Assembly: GCA_951394405.1 (NCBI GenBank)
Contig: OX596334.1
Location: 434,001 to 498,000, forward strand
DNA length: 64,000 nt
Reading direction: 5' to 3'
Source of the DNA: Coprinellus micaceus
Lineage: Eukaryota > Basidiomycota > Agaricomycetes > Agaricales > Psathyrellaceae
The notes below the pieces were generated by a model. The model saw only the letters and a list, made by a program, of their open reading frames with translations, was not told where the DNA came from and did not search any database. The number at the start of each line of letters is the position of its first letter. Position 1 is the stretch's first letter. The translations under genes were made by a program, and so were the position numbers. Below are positions 1-11,652 of this stretch, piece after piece.

Positions 1-296
1 ATTTCGAGCGAGGGCCCGGCTGAACAATAATAACAGGACAGACCCGGTAGCCATCCTCGTTGGGGTGAGATAGCCATTGTCTAGGGATGCATCGCAACAC
101 TATTCGTGTGTCCGTTGGATAGCCCACCTTGCATATTGAGCACGGTTTATCGGAGTCATGCGAGTGTTGTAGTGGTGTCATGGAGGGAGGAGAGGAAGCG
201 GGCAAAAGTAGCGGGGCGGACCCTAACCTTAATATTGATACCAGGATGTCCTTGCCAGAAAGCTCATCCTTTCTTCCTCGCCCTCATCACCTCGCC

Positions 297-1433
297 ATGG
301 TCGAAAACGTCGTCACTCCCCGCTGCAACTTCTGCAAGTCTGAGAACCCTCCAGATAATCGCTGCAGCTCCTGCAAGGTAGCCAGGTACTGCAGCAAAGA
401 GCACCAAGCCAGTGACTGGGCGACGCACAAGACCGTTTGCACCCCAATTAAACGTGCTCGGGCCAAACTGGAAAAGGAGGAGCTGACACTTCGAAACGAC
501 TCCGGGAGTGGTATCTTCGCCCCACCGTACCCATTCGAAAACAAAGTCGGGCACTTCTGGGGAATCCTGTGGGTGCTTCGCCGTCTTCTAGACTCGGCGC
601 TTGAGTTACTGATTGGAGCGCTTGATAAACGCAGGAGCACGAGAGACTACATGTGAGCTAGGATCGACTACGTGATCAAGATGCTGAAGCTCGATAGCTA
701 CGACGCGGTTTCCACCGGACTCGAGCACCTGCGGGACATGCTGCGCCTCTGTCGCAGCGATAACCTTGGCGCCAGGGATATGATACCCAACCTTTACTTA
801 CGGCTGGAGCAGGACCAGAAATGCTACGACTTCATCAAGTGGTATGCTACTGAAGGTGCAAGAAGCGACTACTGCTATCGCAATATGAGCCTCCCGTTTC
901 TGAACTTGGAAAACGAGGACGTCATGGAGGGCGTTGAAGTGTTCTGCGATGAATGGACGGCTGCTAACTACGGGATCCCAATTGCACTCATAAAAGTCCG
1001 GATGCTGCTCGACCTTCGCGATGTCCGAGCTTCCTCGGTCCTCGACACCGACAAACTGAACACCGACACCGTCCAGCGCACCCAGGAGGACTTTCATTCG
1101 CGAAGCCCCATCTGGTCGGCAAGACCTGACCTTCTCTCCGTCGAAGGGATAGACACCAGGATCAAGACACTCGAGGACCAAACGGAACAGTTATTCAAAG
1201 CAGTCTGGAAGGCCAACGAGTATTTCTGGGAGGCTATCCTAGACCCGGGCCCGTTTGCCGAAATTCCTTCCACGTATTCGCCGGGGAGCACCGAAGAGAC
1301 GGCAATTCTACTTCTGAACCATCGCAAATCTTGGGTGGAGACGGACGGCGCTTGGGGTTGGGGTTTGAACATGGCTGTGACTCGCATTCGACCCGTCGCT
1401 CCCGACCTTAACAGCTCGTTTGAATCGTTTTAG
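297..1433 (+). pseudogene. MYND zinc-finger protein gene with one in-frame TGA
   Basis: The start at 297 is preferred because the ATG sits in a good context (gccATGG) 13 residues before the finger; an upstream in-frame ATG at 129 only adds low-complexity sequence. The N-terminus carries a MYND finger in the order C-x2-C, C-x2-C, YC-x3-H, H-x3-C, at about 309-420. MYND fingers bind zinc and mediate protein-protein contacts. The rest resembles the long helical C-terminal region of the MYND proteins that are abundant in Agaricomycetes. An intron of 66 or 69 nt (569 to 634 or 637) joins GIL to TRDYM. The reading frame then meets TGA at 654-656 and continues in the same frame, without another stop, to TAG at 1431-1433. 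The family normally has Arg here, so one C-to-T change in CGA would explain it. Either the gene is a young pseudogene, or the stop is bypassed by splicing or is a sequencing error. The sixth MYND ligand is His instead of the usual Cys. The function is otherwise unknown. Confidence 0.7.
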
Positions 1434-1637
1434 CTGCAATTTTCACAACCGGTAGACGCTGCTGCTTTCTTTGCAAACATGATCACCCCGACGGGACCGA
1501 CCCCTTGTCCTCAGGAAACACTTGCCAGGCCCTTCCTCCGCTTACCACTTCCTCCAATCGATTATCCGCCACCCGAGTTCCTCATACCATCAACCCAGTG
1601 CTTTTTGCGGAGCTATCTCCTCCTCCCATTTCTTTTA

Positions 1638-1968
1638 TTAGTAAATATTCGCTCGAACAGTGATATCATAGAACGTGAACCCCGTAATATACGTTCTCTC
1701 GCGAACCCCTTCCGCCCCCAATTCTTCAAGTGTCAAATCTGTTACCACCCTGTAAGTCTCGCCCTTCTCGGCGTTGTCCTTCAGGGCAGTTTTCATGGAC
1801 GCTGTCCCATCTTGTACTCACCCAAGGTGAACAATCCGACCCGCGAAGGAGGGAATGCAGCACAATCTGTGAGGTGTTCAAGTTGGCCTCGGCGCCCTTG
1901 CTACCAACTCACCTGCTTGAGTGACATACCCGGTCGATACATTGCAGAGCCTTGTCTCGTATGCAGCT
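1638..1968 (-). CDS. Possible 3' end of an intron-containing gene, product unknown
   Basis: On the minus strand three short exons (1913-1968, 1822-1866, 1638-1749) can be joined in frame across two introns with clean ends (1867-1912 and 1750-1821, both with GTGAGT donors and CACAG/TACAG acceptors). The joined peptide is about 70 residues and ends in a balanced, non-repetitive stretch containing DLTLEELGAEG and FTFYDITVRANIY before TAA. I do not recognise the family. In the same frame, codons continue upstream to about 2080 after a TAG at 1969-1971, so more 5' exons probably exist but could not be fixed. It is convergent with the MYND gene. Without a homologue this is a guess based on splice sites and composition. 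Confidence 0.3.
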
Positions 1969-2938
1969 CTACAGATCTAACTGAGCTTGATCCTCGGAGG
2001 CACCCGTCATCAGGATTGGCGCCCATGCCACTGGCAGTAGCCAGCGGCCACAGCCCCCGCAATCGAAAGCGCGTGAGTCGAGCCTACGCTCGAGTAGATA
2101 GGGAAAGGTGGGCAGATATATGTAGTGCACAGAGAAGTATCAGTCAGACGGACTCCGAGACGAAATGTCATGCATACCCGCGCCAGCTCCCAAGGGTGGA
2201 TGCTGAGAGCAACGCCGTGGCGGTCCCCCCCGTATGCCGATATGTATACTTGGGATGGTATTCATAATTTCATTATGTGTTAGTAGCGGAACCTGTGATC
2301 GCAAGATGTCGGGGGAACTCAGAACCGATGACGGCGTTACGGCGATCATCGTGTGAGCTGAGAGAGCCGGGCTAGGAAGGGACTCCTAGCTGACGCCCCA
2401 AGTGCCGGTCATTTCTATTCAGTAGAACGTAGACCACCCTGCGGAGCAGGAGAGGTGTTCTCACTCATACCCTCGTCCATACACGAATCAAATGCACGCC
2501 AGAATTCCGCACTTTAGTGGCACATACATCAGTGCGTCACGCGAAGGGCTAAGCGGCGGCTACCGGAAGAGTAGTGGCTATAGGGTTGCTGAAAACTGAA
2601 TTTGATGGCAACCCGGGTTGCCCCCTACAAGCTGAGGGCGGTTGCTGAACAGCATTATCCATACAGTGCACCCAGTGAATCTGACACTGACGCACATTTA
2701 CCTATGGCGGAGCTTATATGCATTCTCTATCTATTCATCCTTGCAACTCTACTGGCCCGACTTCAAGGATCGTTGCGGCCGACGGGCGCTTATTTGGCTG
2801 AGTGGCAGTGACGGGGGAATTAAAAGCGGCGTGTGCTGCTGTGAAGTGTTCACAGCTCCTTTTCCTCACCCACCATCATCCATCCTCCTCCAATCTCCTT
2901 CCCGCTCTTCTGGGAGATAATCTACCCTCCGAATCGCG
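1969..2938. other. Intergenic region upstream of NLR gene A
   Basis: No gene was recognised here. It may contain the unfound 5' exons of the minus-strand gene ending at 1638, and it must contain the promoter of the NLR gene starting at 2939. Plus-strand open frames in it show no family resemblance and are probably chance. Confidence 0.5.
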
Positions 2939-5900
2939 ATGTCGAAGAGAACGAGAGAACAAGACGCACAGGCGGCACAGGAGGCACAGGAGGCACTAAA
3001 GAAACGGAGACAGGTCAGTCCGCCTCCAGGGGGGTACGACCAAGTTGCTGGTATGTAATCGCGCTGTTAAATTACTTCCGAGTAGTCCTCATCCGATCTG
3101 ATCTCACCTCACATAGACCAGGGAAACACCTTTCCCGTTGGATGGGCAAATAACGTGTATAGTGGGGTAAACTACGGTGAGCATCAATCACGGTCTTTCA
3201 CCCTGACCTTTTTTCCTTCGCGCGCTGAACGTCTCGCTCGTTATACAGGAACAGTAAACCAGTTTACGACAGCGAAATACCCAGCGCGCCCAGGTAGGCC
3301 GTTCCTTCTGGAGGAGCGTAGTAGCTCAAGTCGGCGGGCAGATATCCTCACCCTACTCAACCCGATGTTCGACGCATCCCACACACGGAACATGAGGGTG
3401 TCACCGCCTAGTTCACGATGCCTCCCGGGGACGAGGCAGAGAGTCATCGGGATTATCCTTTCCTGGGCATACAGTGCCCTTAGCCCGCAGGCTGGCGTCC
3501 CTCACATCCTCTGGATCTACGGATACGCGGGATGCGGCAAGTCCGCCATTTCGCAAGCGGTGGCTGAACGGCTCGCCCAAGAGGGCCGGCTGGCGGCGAG
3601 TTTTTTCTTCTTTCGGGGAGCGGGTGATAGAAGCAGGGTCACAAGATTCGCTAACACCATCGCTCACCAGCTTGCGACTGCCTTCCCCGCGACAGCGACC
3701 ATCATTGAGGACGCAGTCAGGGCAAATACTGGACTACTCTCAGCGTCCGCCTCTTCCTTGGGTGCCCAATTCGAGTACCTTGTCCTTCGGCCAATAGCCG
3801 CCGTCGCAGACTCCCTTCAATACGGCCCTTTAATCATCGTTCTCGATGGGGTTGACGAGTGTGAAGACAAGGATGAGGTTGCTGAATTCATGGACGGCGC
3901 AATCAACTTCTTCTTGAAGAATCCCCGTATTCCTGTGCGATTCATAATCGCCAGCCGTGTGGAGAACCATATTCATCGGGAGCTTCACTCTTCGAGCCAG
4001 GTCCAGCTCCTCAACCTCGTCGATCAGACGTCAGATGATGATATCGAGGCCGCCGTGGATGCCTCCATCGCTAAGGAACAGAAAGGGCGCCTCCTCGCCT
4101 GCGACGACTCGTGGCCGAGCTGGTACGACAAGAAAAGGCTCATCACGCATATTGGGAAGTCGTTCATATTCATGACCACTATCCTCAAGGCACTGTTTGA
4201 CCCCGGCATCGAGGATGAGCTCACTCCGATGGACCGGCTGCCAATCCTCCTAGGCAGGGGGCCCGACTTCGACAACCTTTACGTGAGCCTGTTGGAGCCC
4301 CTGCAACGCCTCCCCCATTTTCTTGATATCATCAGCAGCATTGCCCTGGCTCGACAGGCAATTTCCATTGCTCAGATTGCAGAACTTCTGGAGATCAGGG
4401 CCGCTAATGTTATCAATGTTCTCATCCGCCTGCATGCAATCATGCAGGTTCCAGGGGACGACCGCTCTCCAGTCACCCTCTGGCACACATCACTTCGCAA
4501 CTTTCTCTGCTCAGAGAACCGCGCAGGCCCGTTCTTCGCATCTCCGGTACGCCATCAGCGTCTCGCATACGGAGCTATCCGCATCGCTGCGTCCCGTGGA
4601 ATATCCGAGGCCTCCGAGTATGCTCGCAAGTACGCCATGGATCACCTGTTGGAATTCTTGGAAACAGTCGGGGACGACATAGTCGGCTATGACACTCTCC
4701 TGGCAGACATCATGCCGGACTTGGTCGAGGCCACATTCGAAGGTACGTCACTGGCGACTCCCAATTCTGTGTAGCATCGCTGATGCTCAACCGACCAACC
4801 TGTGCTCCAGATGGGGCAACTGCGCTCGAAGTTGCCTGCGGTACATGCAGATGGAAGCTCGTGCATGCTCTTGTGAACGGGAATGCTGATGTCAACGTAC
4901 GGTTTCGAGGTGCGGCCACTACTTGTGCGGCCGTTGCATGATTTTAATTGCTACCCCCAGGTATCCCGCAACTTGCACATGCTCTTGCAAATGCGAACGC
5001 GGATGTCGATGTCCGATTCCAAAGTATGTTTCAGTGCCTACCGGTGGCAGCGCACAATTCACATGGCAATACGATGTAGGGTCCAGATCTGCTTCTCGCA
5101 CCGCGCTCCATGCTGCATTCGAATTCAAACAGAAGGATATAATCTACCTTCTCCTCGACAAGGGCGCTGATCCCAACATCATTGGTCAGTACGTTCGGCC
5201 CTTCAAGATGTAGGCACACTCTGATGACTGGAGTGCAGCAAGCCATGCTTCTTGGAGTTGGGTGGCACAGCTGGACCAGCGGCAGGACTCAATATTCAGG
5301 CTTCCCAATTTAATCAATTTGGGTGAATATGGCTACCCCCTTCTCTGGGCGGTTTGTGAAGGGGATGTAAATGTGGTCGACCGGCTGCTCGCATGCGGTG
5401 CAAACCCGTCCCCGAAATTGAAGCGCCCTCTTGTGAAAAGCGCTGGCCCCCCGACGGTTCAGAGTCTCCATGTTTGCGCGTACGAGGGCACACCTGAGAT
5501 TGCTCGCGCTCTTTTAAGATTCGGGGTGGATCCCAATATCAAGGGTAAGCTGTAGGAATCTGCGGAATGGGATGGACCGTGACCAACAACGATTGATTGC
5601 AATTATAGGTCGTCGTGGTATGACTCCACTTCACTACGCATGCCTCCGCGGACACACCAAGATTGTCGCATGCCTGCTGGAGTTTGGCGCTGACCTGAAT
5701 ATACAGGGTACGTCTGTTCGCCTTGCACCTTTTCGCCAACTCAAGGATACACTGAAGACGATTGTGGAGACACACCCCTTCATCTGCCATGTTACCAAGG
5801 AACAGTAGAAGTTGCAGAGCTCCTTTTGAGCAGACATGCAGACACAAGCATAGAGAGTATGCCTACCTTTGTTGAATTCTGGCATTTCTCTCAAGTTGCA

Positions 5901-6058
5901 TTGCAGATATGTGGGGTAAAACTGCTCTTCAATGTGCACAAGAGTCGAGAAGGCCAGAAGTGTCAAGCATCGTTGAGATGTTTCTGCGATGGGGCGCCGA
6001 CAGCCGCAAATCCCAGTCAGAGGCTGACAAAGGCTCGGGCGGGCAAGAGGAGAGCTGA
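2939..6058 (+). CDS. NLR gene A: NACHT-ankyrin repeat protein
   Basis: Fungal NLR-like protein; the family is thought to act as cytoplasmic signal-transducing NTPases in non-self recognition. Exon 1 (2939-3050) starts at an ATG and encodes a charged, Ala/Gln/Glu-rich leader ending in a KKRR basic patch. Exon 2 (3117-3176) encodes a Gly/Asn/aromatic stretch, DQGNTFPVGWANNVYSGVNY. Exon 3 (from 3249, possibly with an extra 48-nt intron 3294-3341) holds the NACHT domain: Walker A GYAGCGKS around 3520-3545, Walker B LIIVLDGVDECED around 3830-3870, then FIIASRVE. From 4811 on, short exons encode ankyrin repeats (ALEVAC..LVNGNADVN; ALHAAFE..LLLDKGADPN; LLWAVCEGDVNVV; TPLHYACLRGHTKIV; TALQCAQES). The last exon ends at TGA 6056-6058 after a Ser/Glu-rich tail. 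The exon pair around 5187-5330 is uncertain. CpG is retained throughout, unlike genes B and C. It is the most diverged of the three paralogues. Confidence 0.8.
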
Positions 6059-6811
6059 CCGGCGATGAGCGCAGAAGAAAAGTTCAGGATGTGTAGAACT
6101 CCGAACAGGAGCGATACACACCCTCCGAGCTCAAACGCACTATCTCCTCGACCCAGGAGGGTATGGCATCGTTCAAAGGTCCATGTGCAACTCGGATCGA
6201 CACGGCCCAGCACCCTCCCGAGTGAAGCAAAGAAACTTGGGAAACCTGCCTTTCCATGTCTGAATCTATAATCCAGCAGATACATTCGAGATGCATACGG
6301 GATTGGGAGCGAATCTATGTAATGTACAGAGCGATATACGGTATCAACAGTACCAGGGGGCTGAGCACCGACTCCCGAGCACTGAGCATCGAGTCGCAAG
6401 CACCTGCAAAAGGGTTGCAGAAGGATTTGAAAATCGAAGAGGTATAAACAAGGTGTAAACCGAGAACGGAATATATACAAGGATATAAAGAGAGAGGGAG
6501 GGATAAATTGGTTGGGTGGGTGGTCATGCAACATGGGTGAGTGAATGAATGAGAGAGAGAGAGAGAGGAAAGGTGTCATAAGGGATCGTGATCATAAGCA
6601 GCTCGGCTCTACGCCAAGTTGGCCTGGATGGCAGGCGGTCTATAAAGCTTGATGTTTTCGGTTACGGAGAGAGGAGAGAGGGAGAGGGAGAGGACAGGCG
6701 GTCACCGGAGGACGGTCGCGGGCATCCTCGTCAAGTCGATGCTTCTGGAGCGTTTTCTTCTTGAGGATGAGGGCTCTTCTTCTGTGGGCTGTATAGATTC
6801 GAGCATCAGTG
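6059..6811. other. Convergent intergenic region
   Basis: This lies between the 3' ends of NLR gene A (plus) and the charged membrane-anchored protein (minus). It has an A/G-rich stretch with short GA runs around 6549-6566 and 6660-6695. No gene or RNA was recognised. Confidence 0.5.
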
Positions 6812-8053
6812 TCAGGCGACCATTATGAGCCCAAAAACTCTCGTCCAAAAGGCTAGAGAGGTGGGAGAAGAGAACGAACGGAACGACGAACGCACCATGT
6901 TCAAAGCCACAACCACCGCAGCACCCACCACCGCACTCATAAACACCCCAACCTTCGGCGCCCCCACCATCGCCAACATCGAGCTCGAGAGGAGCACCAA
7001 GAGCGCTTGGAACGACGTCGAACTCGCGTCCATGCCTGACCTTGGTCTCGACGAACTCCTCGGACGGCTTTCGCGTTTAGATTTCGACTTGGACGTGGTA
7101 TGCGTCGCCCGGGACTTTGACCGGAACCCTGCCCTATCCCTGTCAAGCTCCCTTCGTTCGAGGACGTCCCGCGCTGCGAGCTTGTCTGAAGCGCGGCCTC
7201 GGGATCGGGAGGATTTCTGTGGGGATACTGTTGACTCTCTCCTTCTCTCCGTTTTGCGTTCACTTTCTCTCTCCCGCTCCTTGCCCTTGCCCTCCTTCAC
7301 TTCCCTCCTCCGTACCCTCGCTAGGTCCCCCGCGCTCCCCGCACGGTCCGACGGCGTCACCCGCCTCCTTCCCTCCCTGTCCACCTCGGTCAGGACCGTC
7401 TCTATCGCCACCGTCTCAGTGACCATCGTCGTATCCGCCTCCTGCGCGAACAGGTCTAGCGCCAACGCATTCGGGTTCGACTTCACTCTTGGTTTGAAGG
7501 AGCTTGGGGGCGGGCTCATGGAGGACGTGCGTTTCTGGCCGTGCCGTTCGTCGTCTCCTCGGGATCGCCGTGGGCCGTCTTCTTGGATGATGTTGAGGTG
7601 GCGGTCTAGGTCGGGGTGCTTCCGCCTGTCCCTGTCCTTATCCGAGGACGAGCGGTGCTCACGCTCTCTTTCCTTCCGCTTCCTCCGATCCGAGCTCTCT
7701 TCATCCCCGCCTCTCGTCTTCGACGAACTCGAAGCGACAAGCGTGCTCGTCGACGTGCTCCTCAGACCTCTCTCCTTCTCCTTCTCTCTCCCCTTCTCAT
7801 CCCTCCGCTTCGGCTCCTTCTCCCGCACACCATCTTCCTTCCCCTTCCTCCCTTCCCCAGCGATACTCTCCCGAATCGCACTCGCCCCCATCGAAACGTC
7901 GAACAACGACGGCACAGGCATCGGCGTCGCCGTCTCGAGCTCCTTCGTCGTCTGGCTGATCCACCGGGAAACGCGTTTCTGGGATGCCATGTAGTAGTGG
8001 TAGTAGTCGTCTGTCATGTCCTGTGGTGGGGGTTCGGCGCGGTGGTGGGGCAT
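6812..8053 (-). CDS. Arg/Glu/Ser-rich protein with C-terminal membrane segments
   Basis: One uninterrupted 413-residue frame. The N-terminal 60 residues are ordinary, containing MTDDYYHYYMASQKRVSRWISQ, a motif-like stretch also suitable as an alternative start. A long low-complexity middle follows, dominated by KERE, RDRR and SRSRG-type runs, probably disordered. Two adjacent hydrophobic segments near residues 350-387 (LLVLLSSSMLAMVGAPKVGVF, then a Val/Ala-rich helix) could form a membrane hairpin. The protein would then be a tail-anchored or hairpin-anchored protein with a disordered, highly charged cytosolic or nuclear domain. No known family was recognised. The opposite strand also stays open for 389 codons, but only as the Ser/Leu/Arg-rich mirror of the RS/RE-rich codons, and it lacks any domain, so the minus strand is preferred. 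Confidence 0.6.
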   Translation of the reverse strand: MPHHRAEPPPQDMTDDYYHYYMASQKRVSRWISQTTKELETATPMPVPSLFDVSMGASAIRESIAGEGRKGKEDGVREKEPKRRDEKGREKEKERGLRSTSTSTLVASSSSKTRGGDEESSDRRKRKEREREHRSSSDKDRDRRKHPDLDRHLNIIQEDGPRRSRGDDERHGQKRTSSMSPPPSSFKPRVKSNPNALALDLFAQEADTTMVTETVAIETVLTEVDREGRRRVTPSDRAGSAGDLARVRRREVKEGKGKERERESERKTERRRESTVSPQKSSRSRGRASDKLAARDVLERRELDRDRAGFRSKSRATHTTSKSKSKRESRPRSSSRPRSGMDASSTSFQALLVLLSSSMLAMVGAPKVGVFMSAVVGAAVVVALNMVRSSFRSFSSPTSLAFWTRVFGLIMVA

Positions 8054-9770
8054 GCTCTGTCGAGGGTGGTATATGAGCGTGCCTGGGTATATGGGGTGTC
8101 GTTGGGTATTGTCCTGTGAATCAATCGATTGCGGTGCGCCTGAAGCGTCGGCCTTGTTCCGCTCGTTGTTCCGCCGAAAACGTATGCTGCGGGGGGTGTA
8201 GCGTAGCTGGTGTGTGGGAGGTAGAACGATCTTGAGATAGTCTTGAGATAGTCTCGATGCGAGCGCAGGCCGCAGGGTGTCCTCTGGCAGCGAGCGGATA
8301 GGGTGCGTTGGGTGCGTGCGTCTCGAACCCTTGAATATAAGGTCCTGGCCCCTTGAATCCTAATAAGATTGGCTCCGGGTGTCGTAGCAGGGTCCGTCCA
8401 GAGGGCGCAATGAAGCGAACCGGCGGTTCCTGAGCAGATGAAAAATCTCAGTTAGCTTCAAAGTGCGCAGCGCAGACGGCTGAGCTTACCCTAGGTAAGG
8501 TAAATTCTCAAGAGCGGGCAGCTCTTGCAAGAAGAAGGTGGGTGGTGGAGCGGTAGTGCGCTGTAGCGTTGGCTAGGGCATGTGGCGGGCAGGAAAGCCG
8601 TGAAGCGTTGGACAATGGAGGGAGGCCTCGTGGCGGGGCCGTGGCAAACAGTGGTCAGACAATTTTTTCCACACAACCCGCCCACACCGCTGCGTCCGGG
8701 GATATGATGCAAGTGTCCCATCATGACAAAACGAGGCTTCGCTAGCTCCGGTTGGTGAATTGTTCCCGACGTGCAGATGTTCCTCCGCGTTCTGAGCTGG
8801 GAGATTGCAGATATTCTGGAGATCCTCAAGGGTTGTGCGTGCAGATTCTCAATCGTGGTGCGTGGAGGGCTAGAAGGAGGTCAGAACGTGAGTTTAATGG
8901 ACGGGCATGAGGTAAAGAACCGTATCTACGAAGATTCATGAAGCGTCGGGAAGAGAACGGGCGTCTCATGACTAGATCTCTTGATCACATTGCAAGAGCA
9001 ACACGAGGCCAGCCAGCTGAAATATAGGCTAAGCGGGCGAGAGACCTTGAGGCTTGGGGAAGAAGGTCACGAAGAGACTAAACTCAACATGGTCGATACG
9101 AACCAGAGGGAACGGGCAGGGAAACGAGATCGCGGGAGCAAGGATCGGCGAAGTTGAAAGTGGAAGAGGATAGATATCACTGGTGGATAGGCCTAGGATC
9201 CTCCAGCGAATCCGACGCCTATCTCTTGCCAGATTAGAAGCCTAGTGAATCGAATGAATGGAATCTGGCGGTCGTTAGAGCCGACGATGAATGAAGGAAC
9301 GGGAAACGGAACGCTCACTTTTCATACAAATCCACGATGCGCAATACCCGTGTTGCTGCCAGCCTCAAGCTCCACCCACCCACTCAGCCCTTTGAAGCGC
9401 GTATCTCATCTCCCATAGTCATCCTCCAGCATGGGGCGTAGCGTATCAAATCAATCGATACCAAGAAGATATAGTATAGACATGCACGAGATAAGAGCGG
9501 AAACTTGAATATTGCAGCAGGGCGCGAGATGTCAATGGATCATGTGCAGGGAAGAGTGGGGGAAATGAAAAAAGGAATAGAACGATCCTAGGGAAACAGA
9601 ACGATAGAAACGTATAAACAGTAGGGGAATAAAAGTCGATTCGATCGTCTGGTGACAAGCCGAGATTAAGAAGAAACACAGGGAAACCGGACAGAGGGCG
9701 ACGTAGTGCCAGAATGGAGGGGTGGTTTCACCAATCCATCCACGCATCCAGAGGGAAGAATTGGGGCAGG
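8054..9770. other. Intergenic region between two minus-strand genes
   Basis: This is promoter and leader DNA of the charged membrane protein (8054 upward) and 3' flank of the TPR/J-domain gene (below 9771). I see no domain-bearing frame on either strand, no RNA gene and no clear repeat. Short frames at 8491-8829 and 9446-9747 (minus) look like chance. Confidence 0.5.
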
Positions 9771-11652
9771 CTAGAATGGGAACCCACCCATCCCCCCGAA
9801 CCCACTTCCTCGGCGACCCCCGCCTCGTCCAGCGCCAGGGAACCCACCATGGAACTGGGCGAAAAGCTCAGCGAGGTCCATATGGCTCATACCGCCGTGC
9901 ATGTGCCCGAAGCCATCCTCTTCGCCCATGCCATTGTCGTCGTCGTCCCCATTATCGTAGCGGAACCGCTTTTGCGAGTCGGAGAGGACGGCGTAGGCTT
10001 CGCTGACGAGTTTGAACTTCTCTTCGTCTCCTCCCTGTACGTATGGTCGTGGTTAGCTGAGGAAATGCGGGTAGGAGCAGGGACGATTCAACGCACCTTG
10101 TCCGGATGGTGCTTCAAACTCTCCCGCCTGTACGCCTTCTTAATCTCCACCTCCGTACACTCCTTCTCCACCCCAAGGATCTTGTAATAATCCTTCGTCT
10201 TACTCCTCTTCAGATCCAACTCTGCCTTCTTCAGCTCCGCCTTCAACGCCCTCACATCCGCATCACTCGCGGTACCCTCTGAGCTCGCCTCTTTGATTGC
10301 GCTCTTGAAATCCGATACCGCAGCGTCGTATTTCTCCAGGCCGATATGGATGCGGGCGCGTGTGCGGAGGGCTTTGAAGGAGTGCGGCTGGAGCTCGAGC
10401 GACTCGTCGCAGTCTTGGAGGGCGTCGTCGTGCCGACCCAGCTTGTACATCGTCGTCGCCCTATTCGACAGGAGGGTAGCCCTGATCTGCCCTCCCTTGC
10501 CCTCTTCCTCGTTCCTCCCAATTCTCTGCGCCGACATAAGCAAACGACGCTCAAAAGAAAATGAAAACACGCACATCCAACGCCTCCCCATACTTATCCA
10601 TCGCCTCCAACAGGTTATTCGTCTTAAACGCCACGTTCCCCTCCTCCTTCAACCTCTCCACATCCTTCACCCGCTTCCTCAAGCTCCCCGCCCGCTCATT
10701 CCCCGGATCGTACCTCAACGCCGAGTTCACATGCGTCAACGCCTGGCTCAGCTTGCCCGTCAGGAACAGCACCAACCCCCTCAACGCCAGAGCATCAGGG
10801 CTATTCGGCGACGCCCTCAGCGCCTCGTTCGCGCCTATACTCGCCCCGTCCCAATTACCCCTGGCGAGCTCCAACTCGACTTTCCATACACGCCACTCCG
10901 CGGGGATCGAGTCCACCCCGCCGCCCTCGGCGTCCAACGCCTGCTGGCACTTCTCCAGCGCGAGCCTCGCCATACCCCAGTCCTTCTGCCCATACGCCTT
11001 CTCAAAGTTCTTCACATGCCCTTGGAGCACGGTGATCTTCTGTTGGAGGGCCTTGGCTTGGGCGTTCCCTGGTTCGAGGCCGAGTAGCCGGGTGAGGGAG
11101 GTGGCGGCAGCGGAGAGGGAGCCCAGTGCGTATTGGCAGCGCGCCAGTCGGAGGAGGGCCTTGACGATTGCGGGTTTGTTAGGAGGCGTTTGGGGGCTGA
11201 GGATGAAGAGGGCTTGTTGGCAGTCGTCTACGGCCGGTTTGAACTTCTTGAGCGCCATGTAGGATGCAGCGCGGTTCGTCCAGTACGACGGTTCTTGGGC
11301 GTTGAGCTCTGCCCGCTCCTGGTTAGTTGGGACGAAGAGGACCAGAGTAATCACACGCACCGATGGCCTCAGAGTAGAGGTCGATCGCCTCCGCGTACCG
11401 TCCACCTTTGAACGAGTTATTTCCCTCCTCTTTCACCCGCTCCGCCTGCTTAATGGGATCCGCATCTGGAGTCGAAGACCCAGCAGCATCGGGGCTGGAG
11501 ACTATCGTCAGCTATACGCCCCTTTACACTTCCCTCGATACGCACACGGTGTTGTTCACCGCCGAGCTCGACGCAGCGGCATTCGAGCCACCGGTATTGT
11601 TGTTCTGAGCCTGAGCCCTCTTTTTCGCCGCGCTCTTCTTCTTGGCTGGCAT
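9771..11652 (-). CDS. TPR/J-domain co-chaperone (DNAJC7/TPR2-like)
   Basis: Five exons give a 555-residue protein: 11546-11652, 11361-11494, 10575-11308, 10097-10525 and 9771-10034. The introns (51, 52, 49 and 62 nt) have GTGCGT donors. The start is MPAKKKSAAKKRAQ, a basic, Ala-rich leader. TPR repeats follow (NNSFKGGRYAEAIDLYSEAI; YWTNRAASYMALKKFKPAV; LSNRATTMYKLGRHDDAL; KALRTRARIHIGLEKYDAAV). A C-terminal J domain at about residues 435-500 begins KDYYKILGVEKE and has an intact HPD. The tail is Asp-rich, then Gly/Phe-rich, and ends GGFPF. In this family the TPRs bind Hsp70/Hsp90 and the J domain stimulates Hsp70 ATPase, in the cytosol. Domain order and length match the family, and no defect is seen. 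The second-intron acceptor was chosen at 11309 because only that keeps frame through EAIELNAQEPSYWTNRAA. Confidence 0.9.

Noticed and set aside
1479..2267. 262-codon plus-strand open frame
   Set aside because: No domain and irregular composition; the minus strand in the same interval has better splice-supported exons.
6825..7994. 389-codon plus-strand open frame
   Set aside because: It is the mirror of the RE/RS-rich minus-strand gene: Ser/Leu/Arg-rich composition only, no domain. Such codon runs keep the antisense frame open.
10293..11262. Plus-strand frames of up to 264 codons opposite the J-domain gene
   Set aside because: Shadows of the well-supported five-exon TPR/J-domain gene on the minus strand.
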